From NCBI GenBank assembly GCA_013178185.1, contig JABLXC010000037.1:1-48979 (forward strand): a DNA stretch of 48,979 bases, read 5' to 3'. Source of the stretch: Anaerolineae bacterium (GTDB lineage: Bacteria > Chloroflexota > Anaerolineae > Anaerolineales > Anaerolineaceae). The position numbers were made by a program, and so were the translations under genes. The notes beneath the pieces were generated by a model that was not told the origin of the DNA, searched no databases, and saw only the letters and a list, made by a program, of their open reading frames with translations. Positions 40,550-46,887 of this stretch are shown here, one piece after another. The first letter of the stretch is position 1. Each line of letters opens with the position of its first letter.

Positions 40550-40726
40550 ATGTACGATGTGACATTTCTTATCCCGGATTACCCAGACTGGCAGAATGAG
40601 ATGGATTACATACCACCTGATCCGGGTGAACTCATGCCAGAGCGTGTGAAAAACGAACTGTTCGATGAGTTTTGTGACTTGCTCGAATCTGGCGCATTTG
40701 ACCAAGATCGAGAACTTCCATATTAG
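40550..40726 (+). CDS. Small acidic phage protein (58 aa)
   Basis: Frame from ATG 40550, 2 bp after the preceding stop, to TAG 40726. The product (MYDVTFLIPDYPDWQNEMDY, then PERVKNELFDEFCDLLES) is acidic and has no recognised domain. There is no strong ribosome site, so it may depend on coupling to the upstream gene. The stop lies 2 bp before a predicted three-way-junction RNA. Confidence 0.5.
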   Translation: MYDVTFLIPDYPDWQNEMDYIPPDPGELMPERVKNELFDEFCDLLESGAFDQDRELPY

Positions 40727-40728
40727 TT

Positions 40729-40779
40729 GGCTCAAAACTGGCGTCTTGCGTCAGCGGCGTCCTCCTCGCACGCTGAGCC
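40729..40779 (+). ncRNA. Predicted three-way-junction RNA element, unknown function
   Basis: Three perfectly nested stems by hand folding. P1 is GGCTCA (40729-40734) with TGAGCC (40774-40779). P2 is CTGGCG (40738-40743) with CGTCAG (40749-40754), including one G-U pair. P3 is GCGT (40757-40760) with ACGC (40770-40773). Junction linkers are 3, 2 and 0 nt. It lies between a small gene and a tRNA gene. It is not a tRNA, since no T arm or acceptor pairing was found. It could be a processing signal, a degenerate tRNA-like element or a regulator. Confidence 0.45.
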
Positions 40780-40801
40780 GGAGAGCGTAACCGGCACATT
40801 T

Positions 40802-40873
40802 GCAGGACTAGTTCAATCGGCAGAACAGCCGTCTTGTACACGGTAGATGAAGGTTCAAATCCTTCGTCCTGCT
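40802..40873 (+). tRNA. tRNA-Thr(UGU), phage-encoded
   Basis: A full cloverleaf is visible. The acceptor is GCAGGAC with GTCCTGC (7 of 7 pairs). The D stem is GTTC/GAAC. The anticodon stem GCCGT/ACGGT carries the loop CTTGTAC, with anticodon TGT for ACA codons. The T arm is GAAGG-TTCAAAT-CCTTC. The discriminator is T and no CCA is encoded. It lies on the coding strand inside the early operon. Phage tRNAs may offset codon-use differences with the host. Confidence 0.9.
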
Positions 40874-40893
40874 TTCCAAAAAGGAGATGCGCA

Positions 40894-41649
40894 ATGACAA
40901 TTTCAGCAATCATGATTGATCAACGTGAACCGGAGCACATCCGGCAACAATTTCCAGATGCGGCGGTGACCCTGCTGGAAACCGGCGATGCCTGGGTGGC
41001 GTGCGATGACGGGCATATCCTGCTTATCGAACGCAAGACCAGCGATGACCTGCTCAACAGCCTGCGAGACGGCAGACTGCTGGAGCAAATCAGCCGCCTG
41101 GTCAACGACCGCATCAATCAGCAATTGCAGGGGAAAGACCAAACGTACTGGCCCTACCTGATCATTACCGGAACACTCAGCCCAGACCGCAACGGTAAAG
41201 TCTACACCGGACGCGAAACCGGATGGGCATGGAACGCAGTGCAGGGAGCATTACTGACCGTTCAGGAACTGGGGTGCTACGTGGTGCACTGCCTCTCGGA
41301 TACTGAGTATGCAATTTTTATAAAAATGCTGGCAAGTCGACAACATGACGAAGTAGTTGACATCCTGCCGCAAAAACAGCCAATTCCGGTAGATGCAAAA
41401 TCTGTGTTCCTGATGGGCCTTCCGGGCGTCGGCCTGGAGCGGGCGCGGCAGATTCTGGAGTGGAGCGGCGGTGTTCTGGCGCATGCACTGATTGGGCTAA
41501 CCGACCTTGAGGTCAAATCGCCGCTCGGCGAAGTCTCACGCCAGAAGATTCGCGGTTTTTTGGGATTGCGGGAACAGCAAACGCTTGAGTTTGTTTTTGA
41601 TGACAAAGAAAAGTTAATTATTGAAGAAAAGGAGAAAACACATGTTTAA
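40894..41649 (+). CDS. ERCC4-domain (XPF/Mus81-like) structure-specific nuclease
   Basis: A 251-aa protein. The N-terminal nuclease domain reads IMIDQREPEHIRQ, GDAWVACDDGHILLIERKTS (the ERK catalytic motif near residues 46-48), then DLLNSLRDGRLLEQISRL, as in ERCC4 nucleases. The C-terminus (about 175-230) has helix-hairpin-helix DNA-binding repeats (FLMGLPGVGLERARQIL, GFLGLREQ). XPF/Mus81-type enzymes cut branched DNA such as flaps and junctions. ATG 40894, with AAGGAGA upstream, is preferred to an earlier ATG that lies inside the tRNA. It overlaps the RecA-like gene by 8 bp and probably resolves recombination or replication intermediates. Confidence 0.85.
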   Translation: MTISAIMIDQREPEHIRQQFPDAAVTLLETGDAWVACDDGHILLIERKTSDDLLNSLRDGRLLEQISRLVNDRINQQLQGKDQTYWPYLIITGTLSPDRNGKVYTGRETGWAWNAVQGALLTVQELGCYVVHCLSDTEYAIFIKMLASRQHDEVVDILPQKQPIPVDAKSVFLMGLPGVGLERARQILEWSGGVLAHALIGLTDLEVKSPLGEVSRQKIRGFLGLREQQTLEFVFDDKEKLIIEEKEKTHV

Positions 41650-42505
41650 ACCCGCACAAAAGCAACAATCGAAACTCAGGATGACCATAGACGGTCCGGC
41701 TGGATCGGGAAAGACGTTTACGGCGCTACGATTTGCGCATGCGATTGCGGCGCGGTCGAACGGAAAGATTGCGGTTGTGGATACCGAACGCGGCAGCGCT
41801 TCGAAATACGTCGGGGAAGCGCCGGACGGTGTGCCCTGGACGTTCGATGTGCTTGAGTTGACTCAATTCAGCCCGGAGCGTTATACCGAAGCCGTCTTCG
41901 CCGCCGGGCGCGCGGGATACTCCGTACTGGTCATTGACAGCCTGAGCCATGCCTGGGAAGGCGTGGGCGGCGCGCTGGAAATCAAGGATCGCATCGCCGG
42001 ATCGAGTAATGAAAATTCGTTCACGGCATGGCGGCATGTTACGCCATTACACAACCGTATGATTGACACTATTTTGCAATCACCACTGCACGTCATTACT
42101 ACCATGCGCAACCGCACCGAGTACGTACCGGAGACAACAAACGGGAAAATAACCGGCGTGCGGCGGGTAGGTCTTGCCCCTGTGCAACGTCCTGGTATGG
42201 AGTACGAGTTTGATCTGGTGTGTGATATGGACTGGGCGCATATTTTGACCGTTGCCAAATCGCGCTGTCCGCTGGTTGCGGACATGCAAATTGATAAACC
42301 AGGTCCAGAGTTTATTAATATCATACTGGACTGGCTAGACGGAAAAGGCAGTCCTGTACCCGTCAAACCTGCACAAAAACCGCAAATTACGCTTGAGCAG
42401 CTGCTGGAGCAGTTTGACCCAGTGGCCATCATGGAAGCCAATGATGGAAAGATTCCGGCTACGCAGGAAGAAGTTGAAAAAGTTTGGGAAACACTCAAGA
42501 GGTGA
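41642..42505 (+). CDS. RecA-like AAA-type ATPase, Sak4-like phage recombinase
   Basis: A 287-aa protein. Walker A is GPAGSGKT (about 18-25) and Walker B is VLVIDS (about 95-100), followed by LSHAWEGVGG. Further segments are VVDTERGSASKY, HVITTMRNRTEYV and MEYEFDLVCDMD. This is the AAA_24 group that contains Sak4-type single-strand annealing/recombination proteins in phages. ATG 41642 has AAGGAG upstream. Together with the ERCC4 and PD-(D/E)XK nucleases it forms a recombination and repair set. A role in replication instead of recombination is possible. Confidence 0.82.
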   Translation: MFKPAQKQQSKLRMTIDGPAGSGKTFTALRFAHAIAARSNGKIAVVDTERGSASKYVGEAPDGVPWTFDVLELTQFSPERYTEAVFAAGRAGYSVLVIDSLSHAWEGVGGALEIKDRIAGSSNENSFTAWRHVTPLHNRMIDTILQSPLHVITTMRNRTEYVPETTNGKITGVRRVGLAPVQRPGMEYEFDLVCDMDWAHILTVAKSRCPLVADMQIDKPGPEFINIILDWLDGKGSPVPVKPAQKPQITLEQLLEQFDPVAIMEANDGKIPATQEEVEKVWETLKR

Positions 42506-42508
42506 AAA

Positions 42509-42655
42509 ATGAAAGACTACAAGCCTAACAAAGTTGCTGGATGGTTCAATTTGCTGTTGATCTGCATCCTGTCCTGGATTCTGATTTTACTCGCCGTAGT
42601 TTGGCTTCCCGACATCGTAATTTCACTGATGAAATGAGGAAGCCATGTATATAGA
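42509..42655 (+). CDS. Small membrane protein (48 aa)
   Basis: ATG 42509 with AGAGGTG upstream. The product starts MKDYKPNKVAGWFN and has a single transmembrane helix (LLLICILSWILILLAVVLA), then a basic end. The 3' end overlaps the start of the nuclease gene by 11 bp in another frame. It is placed between recombination genes, which is odd for a membrane protein. Unrecognised. Confidence 0.55.
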
Positions 42656-43403
42656 ACACCTGTCGTATTCATCGATCTCACTGTACTTTGATTGTCCCGA
42701 ATCGTGGCGGCGGAAATATATTGCCGGTGAACCGACCAAAAAGACCAGCGCGCTTGCCTTTGGAAGTGCATTTCACGGCACGGTGGAGCGGATTATCCAG
42801 AATACTCAGTACGATTGGGAGGGCATCTGGAAAGAGGAATTCAATAAGGCGTTTACGGAAGATATTTCGCTTGAGCCAGATGAGACACCGCAACAGTACT
42901 ACAACAAGGGCGTTCGGATACTGAGTAACAACAAGGTGAAATCTGCAATAACCGCAATAAAGCCGCGCTACGACAACACCGGAGCAATGATTGAGCGCAA
43001 AGTGGAATTGCGCGTACCCGGCGTACCCGTGCCGGTAATCGGCTTTATTGACATCATTCTTGAAGACGGCACGCCGGCAGATTTCAAAACGTCCGCGAAG
43101 TCATGGACACAGGATCAGGCAAATAACAGTTTGCAAACATTGTTATACCTCGCGGCTTTGAATCAAGCCGGATTTGAGGTTAACTGGCGTTTCAAGCATT
43201 TTGTATTCGTCAAAACCAAAACGCCACAGGTTCAGGTATTGGAACACAGCCACAGGCCCGGGGAACTGTTTTTCCTGTTTGAAATGGTCAAGCGGGTTTG
43301 GGAAGGGATCAGCAAGGAGTACTTCCCGCTGAACCCGTCCAGTTGGCGATGCAGCGAAAAATACTGTGATTTTTATGCCAATTGCAGGGGGAGGTATGTT
43401 TGA
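42645..43403 (+). CDS. PD-(D/E)XK nuclease (RecB/Cas4-like)
   Basis: A 252-aa protein. The N-terminus SYSSISLYFDCPESWRRKYI matches the opening of RecB/Cas4-type exonucleases with a first Cys. GSAFHGTVERII has the conserved His. VIGFIDIILEDGTPADFKTSAKSWT carries the active-site Asp and D-x-K of the PD-(D/E)XK motif. The C-terminal CSEKYCDFYANC gives the remaining cysteines for a 4Fe-4S cluster. Such phage enzymes process DNA ends for recombination. No CRISPR genes are near, so this is a phage exonuclease rather than CRISPR Cas4. Two TACT-S-AGTA sites lie in its coding sequence, in different reading frames. Confidence 0.85.
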   Translation: MYIEHLSYSSISLYFDCPESWRRKYIAGEPTKKTSALAFGSAFHGTVERIIQNTQYDWEGIWKEEFNKAFTEDISLEPDETPQQYYNKGVRILSNNKVKSAITAIKPRYDNTGAMIERKVELRVPGVPVPVIGFIDIILEDGTPADFKTSAKSWTQDQANNSLQTLLYLAALNQAGFEVNWRFKHFVFVKTKTPQVQVLEHSHRPGELFFLFEMVKRVWEGISKEYFPLNPSSWRCSEKYCDFYANCRGRYV

Positions 43404-44244
43404 TCTATTTGGCAACGCTGTTATTGCTCAAACGCAATGCAAAGTTACCGAACAAAACGGCGCGCTGGTGGTGCAGACGCCATACAATCCGCAATTTGTA
43501 GCGCTGATCAAAAGCTTGCCAGCCAGCGCGCGGCGATTTGATCCCGGTAATAAAGCCTGGCTTGTTGATACTCAGTATGCGAAAAGGGTACGCGATTGGG
43601 TACTGCAAATCTACCACGAGGACATCGGAACGATAATAACGAGCAATAACCAGCAACAACTAGAAATACGCGTGCTGGATGTCTGGTACCTGGGACGCAC
43701 AAAACCGGCAGGTGACGAGTACCAGGCTACCGGGATGAATGCTCGAAAAGAATGGGTTTTCATTTTCCCTGAAAGTGCACTGCGTAACTGGTTTGAGGGA
43801 AGTGTGCAGTATATCAATACCACCACGCTTTACAGTATCCTCGGCATCCAGCGCACTGCCATGGACGAAGACATCAAAGCGGCCTACCGTCGCATGGTCA
43901 AACAGTGGCACCCGGACGTGTGCAAAGAGCCCAATGCGCAGGATATGTTCATCCGCATCAAGGAAGCCTATGAGTTACTGAGTAACCCGACAAAGCGCGC
44001 CAGGTACGATGCCGGGCTGGTACTAGAAGCGTCTTTGCAACAAAACGCTGACAAATTGCCTGATATAACCGGATATCGTGCGCCATTGCGTTGTGGGTAC
44101 ATCCTTGCCGAGGGATACGAATGCCTGGGGCGCTTTTATGTTCAGAAAATTTTGGGTTGGGAAGACATCACGTCCGAAAAAGGCACGCTGGTAGCTTCGT
44201 GGCCTGCGGGAGCAAATAAGCCGGTATGGCAGTGGATTGGGTAA
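43396..44244 (+). CDS. J-domain (DnaJ-like) phage protein with HARP-like N-terminus
   Basis: A 282-aa protein. ATG 43396 has GGGGGAGG upstream and overlaps the nuclease gene. Residues about 28-70 (NPQFVALIKSLPASARRFDP, then GNKAWLVDTQYAKRVRDWV) resemble the HARP-like annealing domain of SMARCAL1-type proteins. Residues about 143-206 are a J domain with all parts: LYSILGIQRTAMDEDIKAAY, then WHPDV (HPD at 172-174) and FIRIKEAYELLSNPTKRARYD. J domains recruit Hsp70 (DnaK) ATPase activity. The last about 70 residues are unrecognised. It may remodel replication or recombination complexes with host DnaK. Two TACT-S-AGTA sites lie inside. Confidence 0.78.
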   Translation: MFDLFGNAVIAQTQCKVTEQNGALVVQTPYNPQFVALIKSLPASARRFDPGNKAWLVDTQYAKRVRDWVLQIYHEDIGTIITSNNQQQLEIRVLDVWYLGRTKPAGDEYQATGMNARKEWVFIFPESALRNWFEGSVQYINTTTLYSILGIQRTAMDEDIKAAYRRMVKQWHPDVCKEPNAQDMFIRIKEAYELLSNPTKRARYDAGLVLEASLQQNADKLPDITGYRAPLRCGYILAEGYECLGRFYVQKILGWEDITSEKGTLVASWPAGANKPVWQWIG

Positions 44245-44252
44245 GGTGAACG

Positions 44253-44483
44253 ATGAAATTCTCAGTAAATCAACAACATTTGCAAAATGCGGCGCTATCC
44301 AGGGCTGGAATCAAAACAAAACCAAAAGCATACAAATCTAAATATCCGAAATTTGAGTTATTCCAAGACGATACCGGAGAATGGTTTTTGCGCTTTGAAA
44401 AGTCTAAGATTGCATTTCCTGCGACAGATGTAGAAGTGATGTTGTGGATGCGGGTAAAACAACTGGAGGAGGGAAGCAAATGA
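44253..44483 (+). CDS. Small phage protein (76 aa)
   Basis: ATG 44253 after AAGGTGAACG. The product is basic at its front (SRAGIKTKPKAYKSKYPK) and beta-rich in the middle (FELFQDDTGEWFLRFEK), with a helical end. Unrecognised. Its stop overlaps the ATG of the vWA gene (ATGA). A near-match (TTCTCAGTA, 8 of 9) to the dispersed site lies at 44259. Confidence 0.6.
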   Translation: MKFSVNQQHLQNAALSRAGIKTKPKAYKSKYPKFELFQDDTGEWFLRFEKSKIAFPATDVEVMLWMRVKQLEEGSK

Positions 44484-45040
44484 ATACTGCGATTATCCCC
44501 GGTTCGTTAGGCGCACTTGCTAAACAGGAAGGCAAAAGCCTTGCGGAAAGCTTTGTTAATGCTGATCTAATCGTGATTGTGGATACCAGCGGCAGCATGT
44601 CCAGCAATGACAGCAAAAATGGAAAATCCCGGTACGAAACAGCCTGTGAAGAATTGGCTGCGTTACAGGAAAATCATCCTGGCAAGATCGCGGTTTTATC
44701 GTTTTCCAATGAGGTCATCTTCTGTCCGTCCGGCATCCCAACCAACCTCGGCGGTGGAACCGACATGGCCAAAGCACTTCAATTTGCCAAAATCGCCGAT
44801 GTGCCGGGGATGCAGTTTATCCTGATCAGCGACGGCGAACCGGATGACGAAACAAAAACCCTACAAGTTGCCCGTACATATCAAAACAAAATTTCAACGA
44901 TTTACGTTGGGCCGGAAGAACGTCCAACTGGACGGGACTTCTTACAGCGTTTAGCAGCTGCAACCGGCGGGCAAACCATCACGGTAGATCGTGCCAGAGA
45001 GCTGAAGGCTGGGATTGAGAAACTGTACCTGCCAGGATAA
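44480..45040 (+). CDS. von Willebrand factor A (vWA) domain protein
   Basis: A 186-aa protein. ATG 44480, with GGAGGAGG upstream, overlaps the preceding stop. The MIDAS metal motif is DTSGSMS at about 35-41, preceded by the strand ADLIVIV. LGGGTDMAKALQFA (with the T of the second MIDAS loop) and FILISDGEPDDE (third loop Asp) follow. The chain ends with a helical segment. vWA proteins bind partners through a Mg2+ site and often act with AAA+ ATPases or in tellurite/stress systems. In a phage early region the partner is unknown; the J-domain protein next to it is a candidate. Confidence 0.82.
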   Translation: MNTAIIPGSLGALAKQEGKSLAESFVNADLIVIVDTSGSMSSNDSKNGKSRYETACEELAALQENHPGKIAVLSFSNEVIFCPSGIPTNLGGGTDMAKALQFAKIADVPGMQFILISDGEPDDETKTLQVARTYQNKISTIYVGPEERPTGRDFLQRLAAATGGQTITVDRARELKAGIEKLYLPG

Positions 45041-45042
45041 CT

Positions 45043-45285
45043 ATGTGGAAAGAAAACAGCATTTACCCAGGAACGCACTGGCTGTACTACAACGCCCGTG
45101 GCGATTACATCGCCAGGATTGACAGACAGCCCTATTACGGCAGCGGATACCGGTGGGTATGCTTTATGTTCAGCGACAGCAAGCGAGTTGTTGGATATGT
45201 AGAAACGCTTGAGGACGCGAAAAAAGCCGTACAAGCAATCATTGAAAACCAACCCATACAGTTATCACTTTCAGGTATTTTATGA
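45043..45285 (+). CDS. Small phage protein (80 aa)
   Basis: Aromatic-rich beta protein: THWLYYNARGDYIARIDRQP, YGSGYRWVCFMFSD, then a helix (LEDAKKAVQAIIENQ). Two strands and a helix resemble a small alpha/beta domain, but no family was recognised. It lies 2 bp after the vWA gene and its end overlaps the start of the helicase gene (ATGA), so it is part of the operon. Confidence 0.6.
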   Translation: MWKENSIYPGTHWLYYNARGDYIARIDRQPYYGSGYRWVCFMFSDSKRVVGYVETLEDAKKAVQAIIENQPIQLSLSGIL

Positions 45286-46766
45286 CCGTTCTTGTTGAAC
45301 CGTCGCTGAAGAAAGATTTCGAAACTCTGACGCAGTACTTTACGGTCGATTGCTCCGAAATTGGCGATCTGGACGAGGTGGCCCGGTTAATTGCGCTGAA
45401 AGCCAAACCGGACGATCAATACATCAAAGACTGCCTGCCGCCGTGGGAAAAAGTCTATGAAGATTACCTGATTGCTCTTGAGGTCTATCAGGATCACGAT
45501 TCGGCATGGTTGGAAACCATCAAGACATACCCGGTTGACGTGCAAATGGCGATGCGCAATGTGATCCAGGTGCTGATCAACCAGCACACGACACAGAACC
45601 TGAAAGCAAAAAAGCGCAAGGTGAAAACCAAAGAATACCTGGCGCAGTTCAAGAAGCTGGGGTATGACTTTGCGCTGAATTTGATTGACGATACGGTTTA
45701 CATCCGCCGCAACGGTCATCAGGAAATTCTCGGCGACATTGAGTTTTCCATTATATACCGTGCACTGGTAGACAGCGGAATTCCAATTCGGGAAAACGAT
45801 GTGCGGCACTCCATTCATGTGGCAGCAAAAAATAATGCCTTCCATCCAGTACGGGACTATTTAAACAGTCTCTCATGGGACGGACAGCCGCATATTGCCA
45901 ATCTTGCGGATCACTTTACGGACAAGTACAACATTTTCCCACTCTATTTGAGAAAGTGGTTGATAGGAACAGTCGCACGGGTATACACCAGAGGCGCACA
46001 AAATCCAATGCTGGTTATAGATGGCAAACAAGGTTTAGGTAAATCGTACTTTGTCCGCTGGCTCACTCCAACATTGGAGGTTTTCAACGAGGGACCCATT
46101 CAACCGGACAACAAGGACGACCAGCTTCGTTTGATGTCTGTATGGATCTGGGAAGTCAAAGAACTTGGGGCCACGTTTCGAAAATCTGACCTGGAAGCGT
46201 TGAAGTCGTTTCTCACTCTGGAAAGTATTCGTGTACGGCGGCCATACGGCCACTTTGACATATACAAGCCCGCCATTACCAGTTTCATCGGCACAATCAA
46301 CAATGTAGAAGGCTTCCTCAGCGATCCATCCGGGTCAAGACGATTCAACATCACCCGGATACTCAGTATTGACTGGGGGTACAAAGATGCAATAGACCGC
46401 GACCAGGTTTGGGCTGAGGCTAAAGCGGCATTCCTGGACCGTGAGGATTGGATGTTGTCTTCTGAAGAACAGAAAGTCCGGGATGAAATTAATGATGATT
46501 ATGCTGTTGAAGATCCCGTTGAGAATGCGCTGCCGCTGTATTTTGATATTGATCCCGGTCAACAAACCTGGTGGATGGATACATCTGAAATTGTCAAAAT
46601 TCTGGAAGACCCATACAGCGGTGCTGGATTACGGCTTGGTGGATCACGGGCTGCAAGTATGATGCTGGCACGTATTATGACTAGATTTGGATGCGAAAAG
46701 AAGTATAGATTATCTGGATCATCAAAAATTCGCGGCTATACAGGTATCCGGAGGAAAATTCCATGA
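45282..46766 (+). CDS. VapE-family P-loop ATPase, likely phage replication helicase
   Basis: A 494-aa protein of the virulence-associated E (PF05272) type. Residues about 195-420 include SLSWDGQPHI, LRKWLIGTVARV, and Walker A VIDGKQGLGKS (about 248-255). SVWIWEVKELGATFRKSDLEAL (Walker B and following) and SFIGTINNVEGFLSDPSGSRRF (sensor and arginine motif) come next. Such proteins pair with a PrimPol or CHC2 primase as the replication helicase in phages and islands. The N-terminal about 180 residues are unrecognised. A TACTCAGTA site lies near the end, read as Ile-Leu-Ser-Ile. The candidate origin starts 4 bp after its stop. Confidence 0.85.
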   Translation: MTVLVEPSLKKDFETLTQYFTVDCSEIGDLDEVARLIALKAKPDDQYIKDCLPPWEKVYEDYLIALEVYQDHDSAWLETIKTYPVDVQMAMRNVIQVLINQHTTQNLKAKKRKVKTKEYLAQFKKLGYDFALNLIDDTVYIRRNGHQEILGDIEFSIIYRALVDSGIPIRENDVRHSIHVAAKNNAFHPVRDYLNSLSWDGQPHIANLADHFTDKYNIFPLYLRKWLIGTVARVYTRGAQNPMLVIDGKQGLGKSYFVRWLTPTLEVFNEGPIQPDNKDDQLRLMSVWIWEVKELGATFRKSDLEALKSFLTLESIRVRRPYGHFDIYKPAITSFIGTINNVEGFLSDPSGSRRFNITRILSIDWGYKDAIDRDQVWAEAKAAFLDREDWMLSSEEQKVRDEINDDYAVEDPVENALPLYFDIDPGQQTWWMDTSEIVKILEDPYSGAGLRLGGSRAASMMLARIMTRFGCEKKYRLSGSSKIRGYTGIRRKIP

Positions 46767-46769
46767 AAT

Positions 46770-46884
46770 TAAGTCAACCTTCTCAACCTGTCAACCTGTT
46801 TTCTATGTTAATAGTTTTTTGCAATTACAAAAAAAAATCTTTTTCTTAGAGGTTGAGAAGGTTGACAGGTTGACTTAACAGGTT
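46770..46884. other. Candidate phage replication origin with iterons
   Basis: Three TCAACCT boxes (46774, 46783, 46791) face three AGGTTGA boxes (46850, 46859, 46867) across a 52-bp spacer that is about 80% AT (46798-46849). Box spacing is 8-9 bp on both sides. A 17-bp perfect inverted repeat (46773-46789 with 46850-46866) and an 11-bp one (46770-46780 with 46867-46877) join the two sets. A partial fourth box is at 46880. It is the only non-coding gap between the helicase and primase genes. An alternative is a regulatory hairpin. Confidence 0.65.
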
Positions 46885-46887
46885 ACT

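Noticed and set aside
40845-40865. The T arm of tRNA-Thr (GAAGGTTCAAATCCTTC) nearly matches the T arm at the attachment site, suggesting a second att core.
   Set aside because: The likeness is confined to the T arm, which is conserved among tRNAs in general. The flanking acceptor and anticodon parts differ, and a complete tRNA cloverleaf explains the sequence.
42645-43403. Cas4-like nuclease as a sign of a CRISPR system.
   Set aside because: No repeat-spacer array or other cas gene is present in the window; RecB/Cas4-like exonucleases are common in phage recombination modules.
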